DNA from: Clostridium sp. CAG:273
Lineage (GTDB): Bacteria; Bacillota; Clostridia; TANB77; CAG-508
Reading direction: 5' to 3'
Length of the DNA: 6,965 bases
Assembly: GCA_000438355.1 (NCBI GenBank)
Contig: FR901483.1
Coordinates: 1 to 6,965, forward strand
Part shown: in pieces, positions 1 to 6,275 of the stretch
Layout of the letters: every line of letters begins with the position of its first letter
Position numbering within the stretch: the stretch's first letter is position 1
The notes under the pieces: generated by a model
What the model saw: the letters and a program-made list of their open reading frames with translations, nothing else
Told to the model about the DNA's origin: nothing
The model's database searches: none
Translations under genes and position numbers: made by a program

Positions 1-1438
1 CAACTTTCATTTTAGAAATTGTACAACATCCTATATCATTTTTTTTCATAACTTCTAATATTTTCATAAAATCACTTAGTATAGCATCTTCTGGTAAATT
101 AATCTCTGTAATATGTCCTCCATTTGTAAGCTTATGATATGGAGCCTCTATTTCTATTTTTTTCTCTGCTGAAATTTTATAACCTTTCGGTAATTGAAAA
201 GAATCTGTGTAAATTTCTTTGTCTGTTATATTTTTTATTTTTCCATATATAGCTTGATCCATCTGTATTAAATCTGTTGATAAATTGCCTGAAGGTGTCG
301 CAGTTAGGCTAAAGTTTAAATTATATTTCTCTGAATATTTATCACACTTTTCTCTCATAAAAGAAATAATTTTCAACCCCAACTCTTGTGCTTCTTTTGA
401 TTCTCCATGATGTTTTCCAGTTAATGCCTTTAAGCATTCTGCTAATCCTGTAAATCCAATAGACATCGTTCCTTGTTTTAAAACTTTTTTTAAGTTGTCT
501 GTTTCTTTTAATTTTTCGCTATCTATCCAAAGTGCTTGTCCTAATAAAAATGGAAAATTATAAACCTTTTTGCTACATTGCATTTCAAATCTTTCTAGTA
601 GTTGGTCTTTAACTAAATCTAGCTTTTCTTCTAATTCTTGAAAAAATCCATTTAAATTTGCCTTTCCATTTAAACTAGTTCCATTTTTTATTCCTATTCT
701 AGGTAAATTTATAGAAGTTACAGACAAAATTCCTCTCCCTGGAGTTATTTCTTTACTAGTATCTACCATATTTTCCATAACTCTAGTTCTATACCCCATA
801 TATGCAACTTCTGTATCATAGTTATTTTTAGAATAAAACTTTTTATTAAATGAACTATCTAAAAACTCAAATGTTATAATTCCTCTATCTAAAGAAACTT
901 CACATGCACGCTTAAATATATCATAATTTGCATCTTGTGGTAAATAATTTACACCTTCTTTTATTTTAAATATTGAAATTGGAAATTTAGCAGTTTCATG
1001 GTTTCCTATTCCAGCCTCCATTGCCTCTAAAAAATTTATACAAACCATTCTTCCTTCAGGCGAAGTATCTGTTCCAAAGCATATTGAAGAAAGTGGTGCT
1101 TGCCCACCAATTCTTGAATTAACTGTATTTAAATTATGTATAAAAGCTTCCATAGATTGATATGTAATTTTATTTGTTTTTTCCAAAGCTTTTTTATAAG
1201 ATATATTAAACATCCTTTTCAATTCTTGAGATTCTCTACAATATTTATAAAATATTGATACATCAAAATCTATGGTACTTATTTTTTCTATTTCTCTTTC
1301 AATTCCATTAATTGCTATAAATTTATCAAAATCTGTTAATTCTAAATAATCATAAACAATTTGTTTAAACTGCTTTTTAAAAGTCTTTAATATACCTGGT
1401 GCCATGTAAAAATCAAATGCAGGTATAGATTGAACTCC
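1..1438 (-). pseudogene. nrdD: nrdD catalytic part, downstream of the frameshift, truncated by the window edge
   Basis: Starting at the GGA codon at 1436-1438, an open frame of 479 codons runs to the left edge without a stop. It resumes exactly where the upstream frame fails (GVQSIPAFDFYMAPG). I translated it in full. It carries class III reductase signatures: SRIGGQAPLSSI followed by GTDTSPEGRMV, LPRIGIKNG, MSIGFTGLAE, ATPSGNLSTDL (family usually ATPAEGLSGRF), YTDSFQLP and KLTNGGHITEINLP. With the frame restored the protein is at least 719 residues. The zinc-binding cysteines and the RxxGYL-type glycyl-radical segment expected at the C terminus lie beyond position 1, so I cannot check them. 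nrdG, often adjacent to nrdD, would also lie outside. No further frameshift or stop occurs in these 479 codons, which argues for a recent or artefactual lesion rather than long decay. As written, this part has no start codon or ribosome binding site of its own and would not be translated. Confidence 0.9.
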
Positions 1439-2159
1439 GATGTTGGTCATTTTGATTAACTTGAATAACTCTTGCCGTTAAAGCAGTATAAGAAGAAATA
1501 TCATTTGGTTCTCTTATAAATCCATTGCCTGTAGAAAATCCATCTTTAAATAATTTATTTAAATCTATTTGGCAACATGTTGTTGTACCCATTGGAAAAA
1601 AATTTAAATTATGTATATAAATATCCCCGTTTTCATGTGCCTCTTCGAACTTTTTTTTCATTAAATATGCTTTTGCAAACTCTCCAGATATTGTTCCACC
1701 ATACTGAAGAAGCATTTTCATTGCTGTAGTATTTTTTTGTATTTTTACATTTTCTTCCTCTTTAGAGGTTTTTAAACCTAAATTCTCTAATGCTTTTAGA
1801 AACTTATGCTGTCTTTTTTCGTCAAAAAACAATTTTCTAGATTGAGCCCTCTTTTCACGATAACTAGAAAAAGATTCATAAACATCATAATAATTTTGTC
1901 TTTTAAGTTCATCTTCTATCATATCTTGAATTTCTTCTATTTTAATTTTTTCTGTTTGTAATTTACTAATATTCTCTAAAATACTCTCATATATCTTATT
2001 TACATCTTCTTGACTATACTTTGTGTTTACTCCATCTATTGTTACACTATCAAATCCTTTTTTAATTGCTAAAGCAATTTTAGTTCCATCAAAATCTACT
2101 CTTTTTCCATTTCTTTTTATAACTTTATTTATCATCATTTTATTATTTATGTTTGCCAT
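1413..2159 (-). CDS. nrdD: Anaerobic (class III) ribonucleoside-triphosphate reductase, N-terminal part (frameshifted)
   Basis: This is the 5' part of nrdD, whose product reduces ribonucleoside triphosphates to dNTPs anaerobically using a glycyl radical installed by NrdG. I place the start at the ATG at 2157-2159 (MANINNK), because GGAGG at 2165-2169 sits 5 nt upstream; an upstream ATG at 2186 would precede that site. Residues about 13-103 form an ATP-cone allosteric domain (VIKRNGKRVDFDGTKI to YESFSSYREKR). The reductase domain then begins, with the family signatures GDIYIHNLNF (178-187), GTTTCCQIDL (191-200) and NQNDQH (235-240). After His240 the frame fails: the family continues GGQSIP, but here one extra base near 1439 gives RSSIYTCI and a stop, so this frame encodes only 248 residues. 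The remaining reductase follows intact in the +1 frame. The family assignment is secure. Whether the lesion is a true mutation or a sequence error is open. Confidence 0.93.
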   Translation of the reverse strand: MANINNKMMINKVIKRNGKRVDFDGTKIALAIKKGFDSVTIDGVNTKYSQEDVNKIYESILENISKLQTEKIKIEEIQDMIEDELKRQNYYDVYESFSSYREKRAQSRKLFFDEKRQHKFLKALENLGLKTSKEEENVKIQKNTTAMKMLLQYGGTISGEFAKAYLMKKKFEEAHENGDIYIHNLNFFPMGTTTCCQIDLNKLFKDGFSTGNGFIREPNDISSYTALTARVIQVNQNDQHRSSIYTCI

Positions 2160-2205
2160 TTTTACCTCCTTTAAGAGAAAAAACAATCCACTTTATTATC
2201 TTCGA

Positions 2206-2234
2206 ATTATATCGTTAATTTCTTAATAAGTCAA
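2206..2234 (-). promoter_or_regulatory. Sigma-A-type promoter of nrdD
   Basis: Read on the minus strand, a -35 box TTGACT (2229-2234) is followed by exactly 17 nt and a perfect -10 box TATAAT (2206-2211). Transcription would start near 2199, leaving a leader of about 40 nt before the nrdD ATG at 2159. I looked for an NrdR box (ACACTATATATTGTGT-like) around it and saw none. A 9-bp inverted repeat begins at the -35 box and could be an operator. Confidence 0.8.
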
Positions 2235-2264
2235 TTGAAAATTAGGGACATACATTTTTCAATT
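2233..2264. repeat. Inverted repeat between the divergent nrdD and nfeD promoters (possible operator)
   Basis: AATTGAAAA (2233-2241) and TTTTCAATT (2256-2264) are perfect 9-bp inverted arms separated by 14 nt. The left arm overlaps the last bases of the nrdD -35 box. The arm spacing, about two helical turns centre to centre, would suit a dimeric regulator. Chance occurrence in AT-rich DNA is a serious alternative, and no known operator consensus is recognised. Confidence 0.35.
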
Positions 2265-2304
2265 TTTTTCTACTTTTTCTATTCCATTTTAATAATTTTT
2301 ATAG

Positions 2305-2310
2305 TATAAT
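2305..2310 (+). promoter_or_regulatory. Probable -10 box of the nfeD promoter
   Basis: A perfect TATAAT lies 43 nt upstream of the nfeD start codon, facing away from the nrdD promoter. No good TTGACA-like -35 box is seen at 16-18 nt upstream; the best matches in 2281-2287 agree at only two or three of six bases. The promoter is therefore plausible mainly from the -10 box and its position. Confidence 0.5.
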
Positions 2311-2353
2311 ATTGTTAGTTGTAAAAAATCTTCGAGCTTAGGAGGTGTGTAGT

Positions 2354-2820
2354 ATGTGGCCCATATGGCTTGTATTAGCAGGAATATTTTTTATAGTTGA
2401 AATTGCAACCACTGGTTTTCTAGTATTTTGGTTAGGTATTGGTTCTTTATTTGCAATGATTACAAGTTTTTTTACAGAAAACTTAATTATTCAAATGGTG
2501 GTATTTATTACAACTTCAACTTTATTAATTATATTTACTAAACCTGTTGTTAAAAAATTTCTTATAAAAGACGAAGACACTGTTGTAACAAATGTTTATT
2601 CTATAATTGGTAAAAAAGCAATTGTAACAAAAGACATAAATCCTACACTTGGAGTTGGACAAATAAAAGTTGAAGGACAAGATTGGTCAGCAAAATGTGA
2701 CAGTGATGCTATTATAGTGACAGTGATGCTATTATAGAAAAAGGAACTGAAGTAGAAATATTAGATATAAATGGAGTTAAAGCTGTAGTTACTCCAATTG
2801 TAGATAAAGTTATCAAATAA
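2354..2820 (+). pseudogene. NfeD-family membrane protein, disrupted by a 20-bp duplication
   Basis: The start is ATG at 2354, with AGGAGG at 2340-2345 and 8 nt spacing; a GTG at 2345 in the same frame lies inside the ribosome binding site and is unlikely. Three hydrophobic segments (about residues 4-20, 22-40 and 44-63) are followed by a soluble OB-fold domain from about residue 84 (IIGKKAIVTKDINP, then VGQIKVEGQDWSA near 101-113), as in short NfeD proteins that act with SPFH/stomatin proteins in the membrane. After DSDAII the frame is broken by a second copy of a 20-nt unit, giving VTVMLL and a TAG stop (127 residues). With one copy removed the frame continues EKGTEVEIL to VDKVIK and ends with TAA at 2818-2820, for a normal 148 residues. 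The lost 27 residues are the last strands of the OB fold, so the encoded product is probably impaired. The intact SPFH gene follows on the same strand. Confidence 0.88.
2697..2737 (+). repeat. 20-bp perfect tandem duplication inside nfeD
   Basis: The unit beginning TGACAGTGATGC occurs at 2698-2717 and again, identically, at 2718-2737. Period-20 identity extends one base left to 2697, then breaks on both sides. Since 20 is not a multiple of 3, the duplication shifts the reading frame. Deleting one copy restores a full NfeD protein. Confidence 0.98.
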
Positions 2821-2849
2821 AAAATAATTTTTCAAATGAAATTAAAAAA

Positions 2850-2884
2850 TTAAAAATAATTAAATTTAATATAATTATTTTTAA
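2850..2884. repeat. A/T-only 12-bp inverted repeat downstream of nfeD
   Basis: TTAAAAATAATT (2850-2861) and AATTATTTTTAA (2873-2884) are perfect complements around an 11-nt loop. It lies 30 bp after the restored nfeD stop. With no G or C in the stem it would be weak as an intrinsic terminator, and such repeats arise by chance in DNA this AT-rich (2821-2950 contains only about six G/C bases). Confidence 0.3.
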
Positions 2885-3010
2885 ATAACAATAATTATTA
2901 AACAATTATATAATACATATATAATTATTAAAATAATAAAAATAACTAAAAGTAATTTTGTTATATTTTTAGTGTTTTATAAATAAATATAATATTAGGA
3001 GGAAAATTTT

Positions 3011-3925
3011 ATGTGGTTTTTAATCGTACTACTTGTAATTATCTTAATTATTGCATTCAATACTATTAAAATTGTAAAGCAATCAGAGGTTTATATTATT
3101 GAAAGACTTGGTAAATTTCATAAAATAGCAGATGCAGGTCTTACAATAATTGTTCCATTTATAGACCATGTTCGTAGCGTGGTTAGTTTAAAGCAACAAA
3201 CAATGGATATTCCACCACAAGGTGTTATTACACACGATAATGTTACAATTACAATTGATACAGTTGTATTCTACCGTATAACAGACCCTGCTAAAGCAGT
3301 ATACGAAATTCAAAACTTAAAGAAAGGTATTGAGTACTTAGCAATTACAACTATACGTGATATCGTTGGTAAAATGGATTTAGATTCAACTTTTAGTTCT
3401 CGTGATGCAATAAACGATAAATTAAGAGTTATTCTTGATGAAGCTACTGACCAATGGGGTTGTAAAGTAGATAGAGTTGAAATTAAAGATATTACACCAC
3501 CTGCAGACATACGTGATGCAATGGAAAAACAAATGAATGCAGAAAGAAATAAAAGAGCATTAATTTTACAAGCAGAAGGTGAAAGACAATCTGCAATTAC
3601 ACTTGCTGAAGGTAAAAAAGAAGCTGCTATATTAGAGGCAGAAGCTGACAAAGAAGCTCAAATAAGAAGAGCTGCCGGTGAAGCAGAAGCTATAAGACAA
3701 GTAGCAGAAGCTAAGGCTGCAGAAGTTCATTTAGTATATGAAGCTATGATGAAAGCAAATCCAGATGAAAAACTTGTTCAATTAAAATCTTTAGAAGCAT
3801 TAAAAGAAGTTGCTGACGGAAAAGCAAATAAAATATTTATTCCATTTGAGGCAACAAATGCATTAAGTGGTTTAGGTGCTGCAGCAGAAATGTTTAAAGA
3901 AGATAATAAAAAAGCAGAAAAATAA
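3011..3925 (+). CDS. SPFH/stomatin-prohibitin-like membrane protein (QmcA-like)
   Basis: This complete 304-residue protein starts at ATG 3011 behind AGGAGG at 2997-3002 (8 nt spacing). An N-terminal hydrophobic segment (about residues 2-16) anchors it in the membrane. An SPFH domain follows, with family signatures VYIIERLGKFHKI (27-39), GLTIIVPFID (43-52), QQTMDIPPQGVITHDNV (62-78), DTVVFYRITDP (83-93) and AITTIRDIVGKMDLD (111-125). Residues about 170-245 form an Ala/Glu/Lys-rich coiled coil (AEGERQSAITLAEGKKEAA). The C-terminal IFIPFEATNALSGLGAAAEMF (275-295) is the type of tail that helps these proteins oligomerise. Family members build ring or cage assemblies that organise membrane microdomains and influence membrane protein turnover; the substrate here is unknown. 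nfeD lies 190 bp upstream on the same strand, the classic pairing. The spacer is too AT-rich to call a separate promoter with confidence. No lesion is seen in this gene, although its partner is broken. Confidence 0.93.
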   Translation: MWFLIVLLVIILIIAFNTIKIVKQSEVYIIERLGKFHKIADAGLTIIVPFIDHVRSVVSLKQQTMDIPPQGVITHDNVTITIDTVVFYRITDPAKAVYEIQNLKKGIEYLAITTIRDIVGKMDLDSTFSSRDAINDKLRVILDEATDQWGCKVDRVEIKDITPPADIRDAMEKQMNAERNKRALILQAEGERQSAITLAEGKKEAAILEAEADKEAQIRRAAGEAEAIRQVAEAKAAEVHLVYEAMMKANPDEKLVQLKSLEALKEVADGKANKIFIPFEATNALSGLGAAAEMFKEDNKKAEK

Positions 3926-3950
3926 AATTAATAATTATAAGTATCAATAA

Positions 3951-4010
3951 AAGAAAGAGGTTACCAAATTATACCTAAAAAGTAAAATTAAGTAACCTCT
4001 TTTTTATTTT
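3951..4010. terminator. Bidirectional intrinsic terminator between the SPFH gene and the epimerase remnant
   Basis: AAAGAGGTTAC (3954-3964) pairs perfectly with GTAACCTCTTT (3992-4002), and the stem can extend three more pairs with one G-T wobble. The loop is 27 nt, which is large. T-rich runs follow on the plus strand (from 4000) and, read in reverse, on the minus strand, so it can end both converging transcripts. Its right arm abuts the stop codon of the minus-strand remnant at 4004-4006. Confidence 0.75.
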
Positions 4011-4668
4011 ATTTTTCCCATTTCTCTAAACCAATCTATTGTATCTCTTATTGTTTCATCAATTGGTCTTATTGTGTATCCTAACTCTTTTTTTGCTTTT
4101 TCATTACTAAAATTACAATTTGTTCCTAATGTGTATACAGCATATGATGTAAATAAAGGTTTTTGTTTTATTATTTTATAATAAATTTCTGATAAAAAAC
4201 CTGTTGCATATGCAAACCATCTTGCTATTTTAAAAGCTGGCATTTTTACTTTTGTATACTTTTCTATTTCTAACATTAGTTCTTTTACACTAACTTTATC
4301 CTGCTAAGATATAACATTCTCCATTTTTTCCTTTTTCTGCTGCTAGAACTATACCATTTGCTACATCTCTAACATCTACAAAATTATATCCACCTTCTAA
4401 GTATGCTCCTATTTTTTTATTTCTTATTAACCGTACCTATATCTATTATTCCTGCTAAATGAAAAACAATGTCTGCTCCTCTAAAAGCATTTTTTAAACT
4501 TTCTAAATCTCGCACATCTCCATAACAAATTTCCACATTTAACTTTTTTAAATAATCAACATTTTCGTTTTTTAATACAAATGCCTTTACTTCATATTTT
4601 TTATTTATTAAATTTCTTATTAATACATTTCCAATGTGACCACTAGCACCAGTTACAACACATTTCAT
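4004..4668 (-). pseudogene. Remnant of an NAD-dependent epimerase/dehydratase (extended SDR family)
   Basis: Three pieces in different frames add up to a decayed sugar-nucleotide-epimerase-like oxidoreductase. Piece 1 (ATG at 4668 to the stop at 4417) is the Rossmann start: MKCVVTGASGHIG with the TGxxGxxG dinucleotide-binding loop at residues 6-13, then GDVRD and ADIVFHLAGIIDIG. Piece 2 (about 4431-4299, another frame) reads IGAYLEGGYNFVDVRDVANGIVLAAEKG to ECYILAG. Piece 3 (about 4300-4004) reads DKVSVKELMLEIEKYTKVKMPAF and ends TIDWFREMGKIK. Family proteins are usually about 320-340 residues. Between pieces 1 and 2 some 90-110 residues are absent, including the region that carries the catalytic YxxxK, so restoring the frame could not restore the enzyme. 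Between pieces 2 and 3 one extra or two missing bases near 4297-4300 shift the frame again. The ribosome binding region (AAGGAAG, about 4678-4684) and promoter survive. The precise substrate cannot be inferred. Confidence 0.87.
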
Positions 4669-4700
4669 AATGTATCACTTCCTTTTAATTCATTTGTTAT

Positions 4701-4709
4701 ATTATACCA
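4701..4709 (-). promoter_or_regulatory. Extended -10 promoter of the epimerase remnant
   Basis: On the minus strand TGG-TATAAT (4709 to 4701) matches the extended -10 pattern TGnTATAAT, 33 nt upstream of the remnant's ATG. No convincing -35 box is seen, which extended -10 promoters tolerate. If active, it still transcribes the broken gene. Confidence 0.5.
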
Positions 4710-4848
4710 CATGAATTTGTCCTTTTTGTGACCATTAATTTACTTTTCTTATTATTTTATCTCACTATCTATTCATATTTTATAATTTAGTAAAGTTAGT
4801 TGGTATTTAATCTTTTATTCATATATTTCTAATATTATTAGTAAATAA

Positions 4849-6090
4849 TTAATCTACTGTATCATCTTTTATATAATACTTAGTTCCTAACATTTTGTCT
4901 GGCAAATATTGCTGCTCTACCCAATGACCTGGATAGTCATGTGGATATTTATAGCCTACCCCATATCCTTCTTTTGCCATACCTTCTGCTGGTGCATTTC
5001 TTATATGCATTGGAATTGTTCCTGTATCTTTTGTTGCTACATCTTCCATAGCTTTATTTATTGCCATATATGAGGCATTAGATTTTTTAGATGTTGCTAC
5101 ATAAACTGCTGCCTCTGACAAAATTATTCTAGCTTCTGGCATCCCTACCATATTAACTGCTTGCATTGCTGCTGTAGCTACAACAAGCGCATTTGGATTT
5201 GCCATACCAACATCCTCTGCAGCTGCTATTGTAATTCTTCTAGCTATAAAAACCGGATCTTCTCCTGCATTTAAAGCACGTGCTAAATAAAATACTGCTG
5301 CATCTGGGTCACTTCCACGCATAGATTTTATAAAGGCACTAATATTATCATAATGGCTATCTCCATTTTTATCAAAAATTGCCTTTCTCTCTTGCACACA
5401 TTCTTTTGCTATTTCATCTGTTATTGTTATATAACCATCTTTATCCATTTGTGTTGTAAGAACTGCTACTTCTAGTCCATTTAAAGCTGTCCTTACATCT
5501 CCATTTGATGTTTCTGCTATTTTTTCTAAAGTACTATCCTCTATTTTTATATTATAATTTGCCAATCCCCTTTCTGCTGTTAAAGATTTTTTTAATACTA
5601 AGAAAATATCTTTAGTTGTAAGTGGATTTAGCCTAAACACCATAGATCTCGAAATTAAAGCTTTATTAACTTCAAAATATGGATTTTCTGTTGTTGCTCC
5701 AATTAATATAACAGTACCGTTTTCTACATATGGAAGTAATGCATCTTGTTGAAGTTTATTAAATCTATGAATTTCATCTATAAATAAGATACATTTTCCT
5801 GATGGATTTAAAAATGCATTTTGTGCATCTTCTACTGCTTTTTTTATATCTGAAACTCCTGATGTAACTGCATTTAGTTTAGTAAACTTATATTTTGTTG
5901 TATGGCTAATAACTCTGGCAAGTGACGTCTTTCCACATCCAGGAGGTCCCCAAAGTATTATACTAGATAATCTATCTGCTTTTATTGTTCTATACAAAAT
6001 TTTATCTTTACCTAAAATATGTTCTTGTCCAACATAGTCTTCTAATGTTTGTGGACTCATTCTATATGCTAATGGTTGACTTAAATCCAT
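4849..6090 (-). CDS. rarA: Replication-associated recombination protein A (RarA/MgsA), AAA+ ATPase
   Basis: This complete 413-residue protein has the usual length for the family. It starts at ATG 6090 with a modest AAAGG site about 8 nt upstream. The AAA+ core shows Walker A GPPGCGKT (48-55), Walker B ILFIDE (101-106) followed by IHRFNKLQQDALLP, sensor 1 GATTEN (131-136), a probable arginine finger SR (148-149) and sensor 2 GDVRTALN (197-204). The C-terminal MgsA tetramerisation region has SMRGSDPDAAVFYLARALNAGEDPVFIARR (256-285), AEDVGMANPNAL and the SKKSNASYMAINKA segment. These features distinguish it from RuvB, which is shorter and lacks this C-terminal domain. Family members act at stalled or gapped replication forks with SSB and recombination proteins. 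ruvA lies 185 bp upstream on the same strand, so both may be co-transcribed, though the AT-rich spacer could hold a separate promoter. No lesion is seen. Confidence 0.96.
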   Translation of the reverse strand: MDLSQPLAYRMSPQTLEDYVGQEHILGKDKILYRTIKADRLSSIILWGPPGCGKTSLARVISHTTKYKFTKLNAVTSGVSDIKKAVEDAQNAFLNPSGKCILFIDEIHRFNKLQQDALLPYVENGTVILIGATTENPYFEVNKALISRSMVFRLNPLTTKDIFLVLKKSLTAERGLANYNIKIEDSTLEKIAETSNGDVRTALNGLEVAVLTTQMDKDGYITITDEIAKECVQERKAIFDKNGDSHYDNISAFIKSMRGSDPDAAVFYLARALNAGEDPVFIARRITIAAAEDVGMANPNALVVATAAMQAVNMVGMPEARIILSEAAVYVATSKKSNASYMAINKAMEDVATKDTGTIPMHIRNAPAEGMAKEGYGVGYKYPHDYPGHWVEQQYLPDKMLGTKYYIKDDTVD

Positions 6091-6125
6091 ATCTTGCGCC
6101 TTTCTTTTTATGAATAATTTTATTG

Positions 6126-6154
6126 ATTATATATAAATAATATATTTTTCTTAC
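6126..6154 (-). promoter_or_regulatory. Weak candidate promoter of rarA
   Basis: On the minus strand TATAAT (6126-6131) lies 35 nt upstream of the rarA ATG, with GTAAGA (6149-6154) at 17 nt spacing matching only three of six -35 bases. The surrounding DNA is almost all A/T, so a chance match is quite possible, and rarA may instead be read through from ruvA. Confidence 0.25.
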
Positions 6155-6202
6155 TTTATATTTGCATTTTTAGTTATATTTATGTGTGTATTTGTAATTG
6201 TA

Positions 6203-6224
6203 ATTTATATTTCATTTATATTTC
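6203..6224. repeat. Two exact 11-bp tandem copies in an AT-rich spacer
   Basis: ATTTATATTTC occurs at 6203-6213 and again at 6214-6224, followed by degenerate versions to about 6252. The spacer also holds a dispersed pair TAATTTATATTT (6201-6212, 6241-6252) and ATTTGTAATT (6190-6199, 6249-6258). This looks like low-complexity slippage DNA between ruvA and rarA; no function is indicated. Confidence 0.5.
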
Positions 6225-6275
6225 ATATTTTATCTATATTTAATTTATATTTGTAATTTGATATTTTCTAATATT

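Noticed and set aside
2160..2186. ATG at 2186 as the nrdD start
   Set aside because: The GGAGG site at 2165-2169 would lie inside the coding region; the ATG at 2159 follows it with ideal spacing.
2023..2226. Plus-strand open frame of 67 codons opposite the start of nrdD
   Set aside because: It is antisense to the clearly conserved ATP-cone coding region, runs across the nrdD start and promoter, and has no recognisable domain.
2345..2353. GTG at 2345 as an nfeD start, adding MCS to the N terminus
   Set aside because: It overlaps the AGGAGG ribosome binding site; the ATG at 2354 has correct spacing and gives the expected membrane N terminus.
3310..3651. Minus-strand open frame of 113 codons
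   Set aside because: It lies wholly antisense to the SPFH domain and coiled coil; the Ser/Ala-rich composition is a mirror of the Ala/Glu repeat coding.
4669..4848. Terminator or small gene between rarA and the epimerase remnant
   Set aside because: Only a short CTAAT/ATTAG hairpin near 4829-4841 is visible, with no GC stem; no open frame with a ribosome site is present beyond the remnant's promoter.
4849..6090. RuvB identity for the AAA+ gene next to ruvA
   Set aside because: The C-terminal region (GSDPDAAVFYLARA, AEDVGMANP, KKSNASYMAI) and the IHRFNKLQQDALLP segment are RarA/MgsA hallmarks not found in RuvB.
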